29,228 nt of DNA. It comes from a virus. The DNA lies in IMG/VR virus record IMGVR_UViG_3300042731_008050, positions 1 through 29,228 of that record; one strand, given 5' to 3'. Below, one piece after another: positions 21,704 to 28,458 of the stretch (positions are counted from its first letter, which is position 1; the number at the start of each line of letters is the position of its first letter). Position numbers and translations under genes: made by a program. The notes below the pieces were generated by a model. That model was not told where the DNA came from and searched no databases. It saw only the letters and a program-made list of their open reading frames with translations.

Positions 21704-22034
21704 GCTTATAGCTAATTATGCAGGTAATTTAGCTGATAGTGTAATAGCAAATACTGAGGATAATATTGATATTTTAGTTATATGTGAAAATTTTGAGCAT
21801 TTAGTTAAAATATTTAAGGCAGTTGGTGAAAAATGTAGAGATTCTATAATAGATTATAGGCCTAATAGGCATTTAGCTTTACCAAATGGTGCGTCAATAA
21901 CTTTTATGGTTGATGATGCTGAAAGGTTAAAAGGCTTAAGATTTGATAAAGTAGCTACTTTTGGTTTTATTAGTAATAAAACAAATGATTATATACCAAG
22001 TATACTAAATAAAAAAGAAAATAGGAGTGAGTAA
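21696..22034 (+). CDS. P-loop-less terminase/helicase-like fragment protein, 112 aa
   Basis: ATG 21696 with GGGAGGATTAAGG upstream, overlapping the portal end. The protein has 'DILVICENFEHLVKIFKA', then 'ALPNGASITFMVDDAERLKG' and 'LRFDKVATFGFI'. This order mimics the strands between Walker A and Walker B of large terminases (compare FPNGSVIKL and VIMFEEA in this window's TerL), but there is no Walker A and the acidic Walker B pair is gone. It also aligns by eye with the 192-aa protein at 23190. Role unknown; a decoy or regulator of packaging is conceivable. Confidence 0.65.
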   Translation: MDRLIANYAGNLADSVIANTEDNIDILVICENFEHLVKIFKAVGEKCRDSIIDYRPNRHLALPNGASITFMVDDAERLKGLRFDKVATFGFISNKTNDYIPSILNKKENRSE

Positions 22035-22595
22035 ATGAGTAAAATTCAAAGAAATGATAAGTGTCCATGTGGCAGTGGGCTTAAATATAAGCATTGTTGC
22101 TTGAATAAAAGGGAGGAAGGCAATATGAAAGAATATATAGGTGTTAAAATTATAAAAGCTGAGCCTTTTACAAAAGAAGGTGAGGAGGGTTATAAGGTTA
22201 GATATCAAGATGGCTATGAATCTTGGTCACCTAAAGCTATATTTCAAGAAGCTTATAGAGTAATAGAAGATGGGTGTATGACTTTTGGGCTTGCTATAGA
22301 AGCTATTAAAAAAGGATTTAGAGTAGCTAGAAAAGGCTGGAATGGCAAAGATATGTTTATAGTATATATGCCGCCTTTAAAGTTACCTCCGTTTAATACG
22401 CAGGGAACAGAAAGAAAGGTTAATGATAGGACTGCTAAGTGGATAGGTGAAGATGCGCCATTAGACTGTCAGCCATACATAGCTATGTATAATGCACAAA
22501 AACAATGGATACCGGGTTGGGTAGCTTCACAATCTGATATGCTGTCAGAGGATTGGTATGTAGTTCGTAATGAAAGTAATGATAAAAATGACTGA
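22035..22595 (+). CDS. SEC-C motif + DUF2829 (Tad2-like anti-Thoeris) protein
   Basis: 186 aa from ATG 22035, one base after the previous stop. Residues 7-22 (NDKCPCGSGLKYKHCC) are a classic SEC-C zinc motif. From Met31 on, the sequence is a DUF2829 protein: 'EYIGVKIIKAEP', 'VRYQDGYESWSPKAIF', then MTFGLAIEAIKKGFRVARK, GWNG, 'QPYIAMYNAQKQWIPGW' and ASQSDMLSEDW. DUF2829 includes Tad2, a phage protein that sequesters the cyclic-ADP-ribose-type signal of Thoeris defence. A strong GGGAGGAAGG precedes Met31 at 22125, so a second product without SEC-C (156 aa) is likely. The anti-defence function is family inference. Confidence 0.85.
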   Translation: MSKIQRNDKCPCGSGLKYKHCCLNKREEGNMKEYIGVKIIKAEPFTKEGEEGYKVRYQDGYESWSPKAIFQEAYRVIEDGCMTFGLAIEAIKKGFRVARKGWNGKDMFIVYMPPLKLPPFNTQGTERKVNDRTAKWIGEDAPLDCQPYIAMYNAQKQWIPGWVASQSDMLSEDWYVVRNESNDKND

Positions 22596-22830
22596 ACAAG
22601 ATAAAAAGTATTATGAGAGAATGGATGCTGATGAGAGTATACCTATGTTAGAAGAAGGTCAGCTATACCAAGGCGTATTAACTGGAAAAGTATATGAAGT
22701 ATATAAGCATTCAACAGGTAGGATAGCTTTAAGGTCAAAAGGCAAAAAATCAGAGTGTATATTTGATACCCATCTTGATATGTTTGAGTGGGATAAAATG
22801 ATAGAGGTGTGTGATTATGCAGCAGAATAG
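22588..22830 (+). CDS. Hypothetical protein, 80 aa
   Basis: ATG 22588 (MTEQDKKYYERMDADES) overlaps the previous stop by 8 bases; an in-frame ATG at 22570 is possible but lies deeper in the neighbour. The protein is charged, with a small beta-like segment 'GQLYQGVLTGKVYEVYKHSTGRIALRS' and a helical end. No strong ribosome site is visible, so translation may depend on the upstream gene. No family recognised. The end overlaps the holin gene by 14 bases. Confidence 0.65.
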   Translation: MTEQDKKYYERMDADESIPMLEEGQLYQGVLTGKVYEVYKHSTGRIALRSKGKKSECIFDTHLDMFEWDKMIEVCDYAAE

Positions 22831-23014
22831 ATTTAAATCTAAAGTAGTCTGGGGCTCAGTTTTAAGCCTTATTCTACTAGTATTGAATAATTATGGCATA
22901 TTTGATAAGATAGGCATGTCCAGCAGTACTGCTGAGACTATTGGCATATCTATTTTATCAATACTAGTAGGATTTGGAATTTTAAATGATCCTACTAATA
23001 GGAGTGGGTTTTAA
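22817..23014 (+). CDS. Phage holin, phiLC3-type
   Basis: 65 aa starting MQQNRFKSKVVWGSVLSLIL; a GTG two codons upstream is the alternative start. The pattern of two membrane segments (about 11-28 and 43-58), 'NNYGIFDKIGMSSSTAETI' between them and the ending GILNDPTNRSGF is that of the phi LC3 / Phage_holin_1 family, which permeabilises the membrane for endolysin at the end of infection. It is unusual that it sits among head genes with no endolysin gene near it in this window. Ribosome site GAGGTG. Confidence 0.85.
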   Translation: MQQNRFKSKVVWGSVLSLILLVLNNYGIFDKIGMSSSTAETIGISILSILVGFGILNDPTNRSGF

Positions 23015-23088
23015 TGTATGCTGAGGCAATAATAATTATAATTATTTTGATACTGGTAGTAGTAGAATGTAAGAATGAGAGGGATTAG
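23014..23088 (+). CDS. Membrane micropeptide, 24 aa
   Basis: ATG 23014 shares one base with the holin stop (TAATG) and has AGGAGTGGG upstream. The peptide, MYAEAIIIIIILILVVV followed by ECKNERD, is one hydrophobic helix with a charged tail. Its coupling to the holin hints at a small lysis accessory, but the short length leaves it uncertain. Confidence 0.4.
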   Translation: MYAEAIIIIIILILVVVECKNERD

Positions 23089-23172
23089 ATGGGTATTAGT
23101 TATTTATTAGGCTTGGTGTTAATAGCAGGTATAGTATCTATAATAGTTATTATATTAGTAGGGGATGAATAA
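23089..23172 (+). CDS. Membrane micropeptide, 27 aa
   Basis: ATG 23089 follows the previous TAG immediately with AGAGGG upstream. The peptide MGISYLLGLVLIAGIVSIIV continues to GDE and is a single hydrophobic helix. Second of two tandem membrane peptides after the holin. Real translation is plausible, not proven. Confidence 0.4.
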   Translation: MGISYLLGLVLIAGIVSIIVIILVGDE

Positions 23173-23189
23173 AGAAAAGGAGATAAAAA

Positions 23190-23768
23190 ATGAGTAAAGA
23201 AGCAGTTTGTATTAAGGCATTAGCTGATAGAATTTTGGCCCAAAATGATTTTAAAAAATATCAGATGTTAATAGCTTGTGCTGATGCTAAAGATGTTAAT
23301 AATATTTTTAGATTTTTGCCTAATTTTCTAGGAGGGCGTGTAGTTAAAGATGTTAGTATATACCCACCCAGGATAATACTTACAGATGATTCAGTAATTC
23401 ATATAAGGCTTATAGACAGTGTAAGGGATGCTTATTATTTGGCGGGTATGGAGGTACAGTATATAGAAGAAATAGGTGAATTAACGCCTAAATCTAGGTT
23501 GTATATAAGTACCCTTAAAAGGATAAGAGTACCCCAAGAGGAGGTTAGTGATATGGAGATTTTATCTACTCATATAGATGATAGTACTTTAAAAAGATTG
23601 CCTTTACTTGAAGTATACGAGCATTGTGCGGATGCAAGTCTTTATTCCAAGGAATTAGGAAGAAGGCTTGAAGGTATAAGAGAATTGCATTTTAATAAAG
23701 ACTCAGATTTATATTCAACAGATAGGCAAGCCATAATGGCTAGATATCTTGAAGGGGAGGAAAGTTAA
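23190..23768 (+). CDS. P-loop-less terminase-like protein with Walker B-like remnant, 192 aa
   Basis: ATG after AAAAGGAGAT. Residues about 20-95 contain 'YQMLIACADAKDVNNIFRF', 'RIILTDDSVIHIRLID' and 'YLAGMEVQYIEEIGEL', which parallel the central strands of terminase ATPases; the EE pair at 'QYIEEIGEL' sits where the Walker B acids would be. No Walker A is present, and the C-terminal half is helical and charged. It aligns by eye with the 112-aa protein at 21696. I cannot say whether it binds nucleotide. Placed between holin and small head-region genes. Its stop shares a base with the next ATG. Confidence 0.65.
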   Translation: MSKEAVCIKALADRILAQNDFKKYQMLIACADAKDVNNIFRFLPNFLGGRVVKDVSIYPPRIILTDDSVIHIRLIDSVRDAYYLAGMEVQYIEEIGELTPKSRLYISTLKRIRVPQEEVSDMEILSTHIDDSTLKRLPLLEVYEHCADASLYSKELGRRLEGIRELHFNKDSDLYSTDRQAIMARYLEGEES

Positions 23769-23947
23769 TGGGTTGGTGTGCAATAGAGTTTTGTAATGAT
23801 ATATGGGAAATAGTAGAACCTTTTATATCAGAGAAAAGGAAAAAAGAAATAGCTACAAAAATATATAAAAGATTTAGAAATGAAGATATGGATGATATTT
23901 GTGGTGATACTCCCATAGAAAAATATATATCAAAAAAGGATGTTTAG
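23768..23947 (+). CDS. Small hypothetical protein, 59 aa
   Basis: ATG 23768 overlaps the preceding TAA (TAATG) with GGGGAGG upstream. The product MGWCAIEFCNDIWEIVEPFI is followed by a basic helix (SEKRKKEIATKIYKRF) and an acidic tail (NEDMDDICGDTPIEK). The 'IEFCNDIWEIVEPFI-x-RKKEIA' layout is reminiscent of short phage proteins of the DUF-type found beside HExxE proteins, but I recognise no named family. Its stop overlaps the next frame by chance or coupling. Confidence 0.65.
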   Translation: MGWCAIEFCNDIWEIVEPFISEKRKKEIATKIYKRFRNEDMDDICGDTPIEKYISKKDV

Positions 23948-23948
23948 T

Positions 23949-24245
23949 ATGCAAGATAAATTAAAAATAGCAGGGCTTGATTATGAGATAAAGCTAGAAA
24001 AATATATTGCTAGAGATAGTGGGGCTTTAGGTATGCACTGCGGAAATTCTGCTATTATAAAGGTAGATGCGGACTTACGGGGTAGCGTGAAGCAAAAAGT
24101 ATTATTGCATGAAGTATTAGAGGCTATAAATTATGAGTATGAGTTAAAACTAGAGCATGAGAAGTTATCTGTTCTAGATTCAGCTTTATTTGAAATAATT
24201 AAAAACAAAGAAAATGCCTGGTTATTAAAGTATATAGGAGAATAA
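23949..24245 (+). CDS. Putative phage metallopeptidase-like protein (HExxE)
   Basis: ATG 23949 (MQDKLKIAGLDYEIKLEKYI) is chosen because the AAAAGG site overlaps the alternative ATG at 23940. The protein is 98 aa. 'KVLLHEVLEAINYEYELKL' carries HEVLE, a zinc-peptidase-like HExxE, and 'LEHEKLSVLDSALFEIIKNK' follows, with another His-Glu pair. This arrangement is a recurrent phage family of unknown substrate, usually annotated as a putative metallopeptidase. HExxH is the canonical form, so activity is uncertain. It is packed tightly with neighbours on both sides. Confidence 0.7.
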   Translation: MQDKLKIAGLDYEIKLEKYIARDSGALGMHCGNSAIIKVDADLRGSVKQKVLLHEVLEAINYEYELKLEHEKLSVLDSALFEIIKNKENAWLLKYIGE

Positions 24246-24247
24246 GT

Positions 24248-24640
24248 ATGGCTACTGATGGAGAACATAATAAAATAATAGGTTATCATTTTAGTGGTAA
24301 TAAGCATTTAAAGCATGTGCTTTCCAGTAAAGAAATTAAGGAAATGACCATGATAGAGCAGCGTTTTCCGCTGTCTAAATTACCTGTCTGTGCTCATTGT
24401 GAGAAGTTAGGGTTGTGGACTAAAGATTTTTTAACTGGAAAGCCTTGTGGTTACTGTAAGTCTTGTGGGAGTATTACCAGGCAACCTGTGACTTATGCTA
24501 CATATCTTGCCCAAAAAATGGATATTGATGCTACAGGTACGGCTTTTAGGCAGATGAATGAAGTTGACAAAAAGTGTGAAGATTATAAGAGAATGGTGTA
24601 TTTACCTGATTTTACAAGACTGGAGGAAAGTTGTAAATGA
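24248..24640 (+). CDS. Zinc-ribbon hypothetical protein, 130 aa
   Basis: ATG 24248 follows ATAGGAGAATAAGT. Middle of the protein: 'LPVCAHCEKLGLWTKDFLTG' then 'CGYCKSCGS', giving C-x2-C and C-x2-C-x2-C groups that could hold zinc. The N terminus has two His-containing stretches (YHFSGNKHLKHVL) and the C terminus is helical. Zinc ribbon proteins near phage head genes often regulate or assist assembly; no family is recognised. The stop overlaps the next start as ATGA. Confidence 0.7.
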   Translation: MATDGEHNKIIGYHFSGNKHLKHVLSSKEIKEMTMIEQRFPLSKLPVCAHCEKLGLWTKDFLTGKPCGYCKSCGSITRQPVTYATYLAQKMDIDATGTAFRQMNEVDKKCEDYKRMVYLPDFTRLEESCK

Positions 24641-24900
24641 AAGATCTATTTTTCTGGGCTGCTGAGTATAAATTTTTTAATAAGATTTCTGGTAAGATTG
24701 ATGAATGTAAAATAAGTGGTGTCTGTGAGCACTACATTAATTTAAAGGCTAATTTGCCAACTGAGGGCGCAAAGCTAGTTAGAAGTATACAGGAGCATAT
24801 AGCAACAGGAAGAGGCGTAGATGTAGATTCTGTAATTGTAACGAGTCTATCAAGATTAACCCATATAAGTGATGTAGGAGGTACTACACGTGGGCATTAA
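24637..24900 (+). CDS. Hypothetical protein, 87 aa
   Basis: The ATG overlaps the previous TGA (ATGA) with GGAGGAAAG upstream. The product starts MKDLFFWAAEYKFFNKISGK, has 'CEHYINLKANLPTEGAKLV', and a C-terminal 'VIVTSLSRLTHISDVGGTTRGH'. The length, with no membrane segment or Cys pattern, gives no clue to function. Its end overlaps the next gene by 11 bases. Confidence 0.65.
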   Translation: MKDLFFWAAEYKFFNKISGKIDECKISGVCEHYINLKANLPTEGAKLVRSIQEHIATGRGVDVDSVIVTSLSRLTHISDVGGTTRGH

Positions 24901-25072
24901 AGATCATGATAAATTATTTGTATATTTTACTGGTGAAGAAAATGAAAAAGAATTTTTATCAAAATGTATTGAGCAGTGGGATAAGTTAGAAGGCTGGGAA
25001 ACTGAAACACAAAAATTAATATGTCTAGGTGGCTTATTCTCTGAAATAAGGCATAGATTGGAGGAGTTATAA
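24890..25072 (+). CDS. Hypothetical protein, 60 aa
   Basis: GTG 24890 with a strong TAGGAGG site 9 bases upstream inside the previous gene. The product starts MGIKDHDKLFVYFTGEENEK and continues as a helical acidic protein with 'EQWDKLEGWETETQKLICLG' and a final 'EIRHRLEEL'. No family recognised. The next gene starts 1 base after its stop. Confidence 0.65.
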   Translation: MGIKDHDKLFVYFTGEENEKEFLSKCIEQWDKLEGWETETQKLICLGGLFSEIRHRLEEL

Positions 25073-25073
25073 A

Positions 25074-25487
25074 ATGAGAAGTGATCCACCTGAAGTTCAG
25101 AATAAGTTTGAACAAATAATAAATAAGACAGCTAGTCAATCTCAGTTATATGAAGATAATACCGCAAAGAAGATTATATTAACTGAGAACCAATGGTTGG
25201 AAAAGTACCCTTATGCTACTACAAAGTTAAAAGGGAAAGTAAACCCTATAGTTTATGGGTTTACTGATGCGTATTTTGGGGGTAATATAGACAGTTGTGC
25301 TATAGTAAAAGGTGAGCCTTATATTCTTTTAGTTGATGCAGATTTAAAAACTATAGGGATTTATATCCCTAATGAAGATTTAGATAAGTTAAAGCTTCAG
25401 GAATTAAGAGATTTATGTGATAAATATAAAAAGAAGTATAAGGTTGATGATACAAAGGCGAGGTTAATAGAATTATTGACAAAATAA
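25074..25487 (+). CDS. Hypothetical protein with C-terminal SAP/HeH-like segment, 137 aa
   Basis: ATG 25074 follows TTGGAGGAG. The middle holds a strand-rich stretch ('PIVYGFTDAYFGGNIDSCAI', then 'PYILLVDADLKTIGIYIP'). The last 30 residues (LKLQELRDLCDKYKKKYKVD, then 'TKARLIELL') resemble a SAP/HeH-LEM helix-extended-helix DNA-binding tail, common at the C terminus of small phage head-region proteins. This placement before the scaffold gene suggests a head assembly or DNA-end role, but this is weak. Confidence 0.65.
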   Translation: MRSDPPEVQNKFEQIINKTASQSQLYEDNTAKKIILTENQWLEKYPYATTKLKGKVNPIVYGFTDAYFGGNIDSCAIVKGEPYILLVDADLKTIGIYIPNEDLDKLKLQELRDLCDKYKKKYKVDDTKARLIELLTK

Positions 25488-25504
25488 TTTTTTTTGCCTA
25501 TAAT

Positions 25505-25536
25505 TAAGGTAGTAGTATTTAGTACTACTCTTCTGC
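25505..25536 (+). promoter_or_regulatory. Structured leader ahead of the scaffold gene
   Basis: In the 98-base gap before 25586, AGTAGTA and TACTACT pair around TTTAG, and an outer TTAAGG pairs with CCTTAA. A T-run precedes the structure, so it is not a standard terminator for the upstream gene. Possibly a translational or processing element. Confidence 0.4.
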
Positions 25537-25585
25537 CTTAAGTCAAAGGTGTCACTCCTAATAATCTAAAGGGAGGTTAAAAATT

Positions 25586-26365
25586 TTGGATGATAAAAAA
25601 AAGAAAAATGATGAAAATTTAGAGCCCGAAGAGGTCGAAGAAAATGAAAACCCAGACGCTACGGATATTGAAGAGCCCGAAGAACATGAAGAGGCCGATG
25701 ATAATGAGGAAGTAGTTGAAGGTGAAGAGCCCAAAGAGGTCAAGGAGGAAAGTGTACCCTTGGCTACTTTTTTGTCTGAAAAAAAGAAGAGAAAAGCTTT
25801 AGAGACAAAATTAGCTGAGAAAGAAGATGCTGAATTTGATAATAGTATTAAAGCTAAAAAAGCTATTATTAAAAAGCAGTGGCTTGATAATGGTTTTGAT
25901 GAGCCTACTGCTACAGCAGCAGCGGAGATGGCTGCTACTATATATAGTGATTTTGGTACACTTAGGCAGTCTAAGAAAGATATGATTCTTGATACCCAAA
26001 TAGATGAATTATCGACGGATAATTTTTATTCCGATATTAAGAATTATAAAGCACAAATTAAGTCAAAAATTAAAAGTTTTTCTAAGGCCGGAGAAACTTT
26101 ATCAGTAGAAGAAGCTTATTTAATGGTTGTTGGCCCTCATACTAAAATGAGGGAAGCAAAAATCGACCAGGAAGTTAAAAAAGCTGCAAATTCTTCTAAT
26201 AAAGGTACGTCTAGTAAAAAGTCTAATGTTGCGACAAGTTCAGGTTCTAGTACAAAAAGTACTAAGTTAAGTCCTGAAGATGCTAAAAATTTAAAGACAC
26301 TTCAGAAAATTCAGCCAGATTTTGAATGGACAGCTGAAAAATATCTTAAAAGAATCAACTCTTAG
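25586..26365 (+). CDS. Head scaffolding protein
   Basis: TTG start 25586 with AAAGGGAGG upstream, giving 259 aa. The first 65 residues are a highly acidic low-complexity stretch (many Glu, Asp, Asn), followed by a helical region ('LATFLSEKKKRKALETKLAE') and an Ala-rich stretch ('WLDNGFDEPTATAAAEMAAT'). The end is a Ser/Thr/Lys linker and a short helical C terminus. This composition, length and place just before the decoration and capsid genes are typical of scaffolds of HK97-fold capsids. It probably directs prohead assembly and is then removed. Confidence 0.8.
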   Translation: MDDKKKKNDENLEPEEVEENENPDATDIEEPEEHEEADDNEEVVEGEEPKEVKEESVPLATFLSEKKKRKALETKLAEKEDAEFDNSIKAKKAIIKKQWLDNGFDEPTATAAAEMAATIYSDFGTLRQSKKDMILDTQIDELSTDNFYSDIKNYKAQIKSKIKSFSKAGETLSVEEAYLMVVGPHTKMREAKIDQEVKKAANSSNKGTSSKKSNVATSSGSSTKSTKLSPEDAKNLKTLQKIQPDFEWTAEKYLKRINS

Positions 26366-26422
26366 CTAGTTGGCATTTAAGCCTCCTAGCTAGAAGGGAG
26401 ATGAGGCTTAAATGCCAGCTAA
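26362..26422 (+). promoter_or_regulatory. Long hairpin that buries the start codon of the decoration gene
   Basis: TGGCATTTAAGCCTC (26371-26385) pairs perfectly over 15 bases with GAGGCTTAAATGCCA (26403-26417). The loop (26386-26402) holds the AAGGGAG ribosome site; the ATG at 26412 is inside the stem. TTAGC (26362-26366) and GCTAA (26418-26422) can extend it beyond a 4-base bulge. Such a structure could hold translation until scaffold translation or a protein opens it. Confidence 0.75.
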
Positions 26423-26918
26423 TATAATTAATCCTATAAATACTAAAATTACAAGTTTAGTTCCAGGTTTAGTTTATGCTTCAGCAGCGCAATCTATTAT
26501 GAGTACTGATGTTGGCCGTTTATTATTTAAAACTGCTAATACTGTTACTTTAGGTACTGGTGGTTCTAGTTTTTCTACATCCTTATTTGCTGGATATGTA
26601 GCAAAAGTAGATACTACAGGGGGTTCTAGTGCTGGGAGTACTATTCCTATTTATTATAGAAAGTTTGACCCTACAGAAAAAATAGAAATGGATTATTCTA
26701 CTCTTTATTCCGCGACTCATCCTGCAACAACAGACATTGGTAAATATATAGGTTTGTCTACTGCGGCTACAGTTGCAGGGGCGGTATTGGATATGGATAA
26801 TTTAGGTACAGCACCCGGTACTTCGAATGCTAGATTTTTGAAAATATCCGGGTTTAGTACGAATAGACGGAAAATAGAAGGTTTCCCAGTTAGAAATAGC
26901 TCAGTAATAGCTTGGTAA
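26412..26918 (+). CDS. Head decoration-like structural protein, 168 aa
   Basis: ATG 26412 gives MPANIINPINTKITSLVPGL. It is rich in Ser, Thr, Gly and Ala with short strand-like segments ('TVTLGTGGSSFSTSLFAGYV', 'STIPIYYRKFDPTEKI') and no charged clusters, typical of capsid surface (decoration) proteins, and it lies between scaffold and capsid genes as decoration genes often do. No named family is recognised. Translation should be controlled by the hairpin that contains its start codon. The capsid gene follows 12 bases later. Confidence 0.7.
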   Translation: MPANIINPINTKITSLVPGLVYASAAQSIMSTDVGRLLFKTANTVTLGTGGSSFSTSLFAGYVAKVDTTGGSSAGSTIPIYYRKFDPTEKIEMDYSTLYSATHPATTDIGKYIGLSTAATVAGAVLDMDNLGTAPGTSNARFLKISGFSTNRRKIEGFPVRNSSVIAW

Positions 26919-26930
26919 AGGAGGGGTAAT

Positions 26931-27827
26931 ATGCCATATACATTGAGTGATGATATCAGCAGGATGTTACTTGCTGGTCAAAAAGAAATATTTACAAGAA
27001 ATTTTGATAGTTACCCTTTAGAATATACCAAGTTTACGACTAAAAAGTCTTCTTCTAAAGAGACTGAGACTTATGATAGCATGGGTAACTTAAAAGCTGC
27101 ATCACAAAAAATCGAAGGTGATGCAATAGAATACGGTAAGATAAGGCAGGCTTACCAGACCAGGATAACTAATAAAACCTGGGCGAACGGGTATGAATTT
27201 ACCATGGAGGCCATGAAGTACGACTTGTATGGTTGTATAAAGTCAGCTAAGGCTAAAGAACTTTCAAGAACAATGAGAGAATTAGAAGAAGCCAGGGCGA
27301 TATATTGGATAGATAATGCGGCTACGATTAATTTAGCTGATGGTGTTCCATTAGCTTCTAACTCGAAGCCACTTAGAGATTCAGCAGCTACTAATGATAC
27401 TTTAGCTACAGCTTCTAGTTTAGCTGATCCTGATAATCATAAAACCATGATAAATATGTTTTATTCATTTAAGAATCATGCTGGTGGACCGATGAAAGCG
27501 AGGCCTGATAGAGGGCTTACGCATTTTGTTAATCAGCTTACAATTGAAGAAGTTTATAGGAGTATGAATAAGGCTAATGAAATGAGTAATACTAAAAATA
27601 CACTGCCAAATATCTCATGGTCTTACAGTACTTATATGAGTTCTCAAACTGCATGGATGATGTGGGACCCTTCATTTGAGCACATATTATTCCAGTGGTT
27701 TATGAAAACTGATTTTGATAATGACTATGATAAAAGGTATACAAAAAATATGTATTTTAATTCTATAGCGATGTATCAGACTGGGTGTTTACCTAACATT
27801 GGTATAGTTTATAATGCAGGAGTATAA
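26931..27827 (+). CDS. Major capsid protein
   Basis: ATG 26931 with AAGGAGGGGTAAT. The 298-aa protein follows scaffold and decoration genes. N-terminal helices with 'MLLAGQKEIFTRNFDSYPLE', a charged stretch 'TKKSSSKETETYDSMG', 'RITNKTWANGYEFTMEAMKY' and the later 'LTHFVNQLTIEEVYRS' are in the style of HK97-fold coat proteins, some of the Mu gpT-like type. No protease gene is present in the window, so maturation by cleavage is not supported. It would form the icosahedral shell. Assignment is by position, length and character. Confidence 0.8.
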   Translation: MPYTLSDDISRMLLAGQKEIFTRNFDSYPLEYTKFTTKKSSSKETETYDSMGNLKAASQKIEGDAIEYGKIRQAYQTRITNKTWANGYEFTMEAMKYDLYGCIKSAKAKELSRTMRELEEARAIYWIDNAATINLADGVPLASNSKPLRDSAATNDTLATASSLADPDNHKTMINMFYSFKNHAGGPMKARPDRGLTHFVNQLTIEEVYRSMNKANEMSNTKNTLPNISWSYSTYMSSQTAWMMWDPSFEHILFQWFMKTDFDNDYDKRYTKNMYFNSIAMYQTGCLPNIGIVYNAGV

Positions 27828-27860
27828 GTTTTTATATTAATGAAAACAGAGAGGCTAGAC

Positions 27861-27878
27861 CTCCTTTTCGGAAAGGAG
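27861..27878 (+). promoter_or_regulatory. Hairpin covering the ribosome site of the 166-aa structural gene
   Basis: CTCCTTT (27861-27867) and AAAGGAG (27872-27878) pair across TCGG. The AAAGGAG is the ribosome site of the ATG at 27886, so the hairpin hides it. A smaller GAGG/CCTC hairpin stands just upstream. Confidence 0.6.
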
Positions 27879-27885
27879 AGATAAT

Positions 27886-28386
27886 ATGCCTAAAAATATA
27901 TTAGGTACAACTTTGTCTACTACATATCATGGTAGTTCAGATTATAAGCTTGTAGGTACAGATGGTTCTTTGTATTTAAGACATAAATTTGAGACCTTAA
28001 CTTGGTCAAGTTCTGGTTTAGATGTGTCTACTATGAGTCCATATGGTATAACAAGAATTATATCTACAGGCGGTAATCCATCTACTTCACCAGCTACTGT
28101 TACGCTTGCTGCACCTGTAGTAGGCTGCGAAAAGACAATTATTCAGGAAACAACAGCTGCTTATGCTAACACTCTGGACATTGACCTTGGAGCTAATGTT
28201 AGGGTGCAAGGTACTTCAGATGCCAGATATATTGCGCTTTCATCTTTAGCTGAAGACCATCAAAGTATTACTTTAATAGGTCTTACTACATCTAAGTGGG
28301 GTGTTAAGTCAGTTGATTCTACGCTTGGCTGTTTTGGCATAGCTACGGGTATAAGAGCTACTACGGCTGCTAGGTCGTCTGGATAA
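27886..28386 (+). CDS. Head/surface structural protein, 166 aa
   Basis: ATG 27886 gives MPKNILGTTLSTTYHGSSDY. It is Thr/Ser/Gly-rich with strands ('SLYLRHKFETLTWSSSGLDV', 'TVTLAAPVVGCEKTIIQ') and a 'LDIDLGANVRVQGTSDARYI' segment, resembling virion surface proteins such as head fibres or decoration proteins. It shares MP- start and general style with the 168-aa decoration-like gene. Ends before a terminator. No named family. Confidence 0.65.
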   Translation: MPKNILGTTLSTTYHGSSDYKLVGTDGSLYLRHKFETLTWSSSGLDVSTMSPYGITRIISTGGNPSTSPATVTLAAPVVGCEKTIIQETTAAYANTLDIDLGANVRVQGTSDARYIALSSLAEDHQSITLIGLTTSKWGVKSVDSTLGCFGIATGIRATTAARSSG

Positions 28387-28392
28387 TAAAGT

Positions 28393-28420
28393 GAAAGTCC
28401 CCCTTAGCGGGGCTTTCTTT
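28393..28420 (+). terminator. Intrinsic terminator within the head operon
   Basis: GAAAG (bulged T) CCCC pairs with GGGG CTTTC around CTTAGC, followed by TTTG. The run of T is short, so it may only reduce read-through, setting lower levels for the following genes. Confidence 0.6.
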
Positions 28421-28458
28421 GTATATGGGTGTTTATATTAAGTAAAGGAGGTTTTTTA

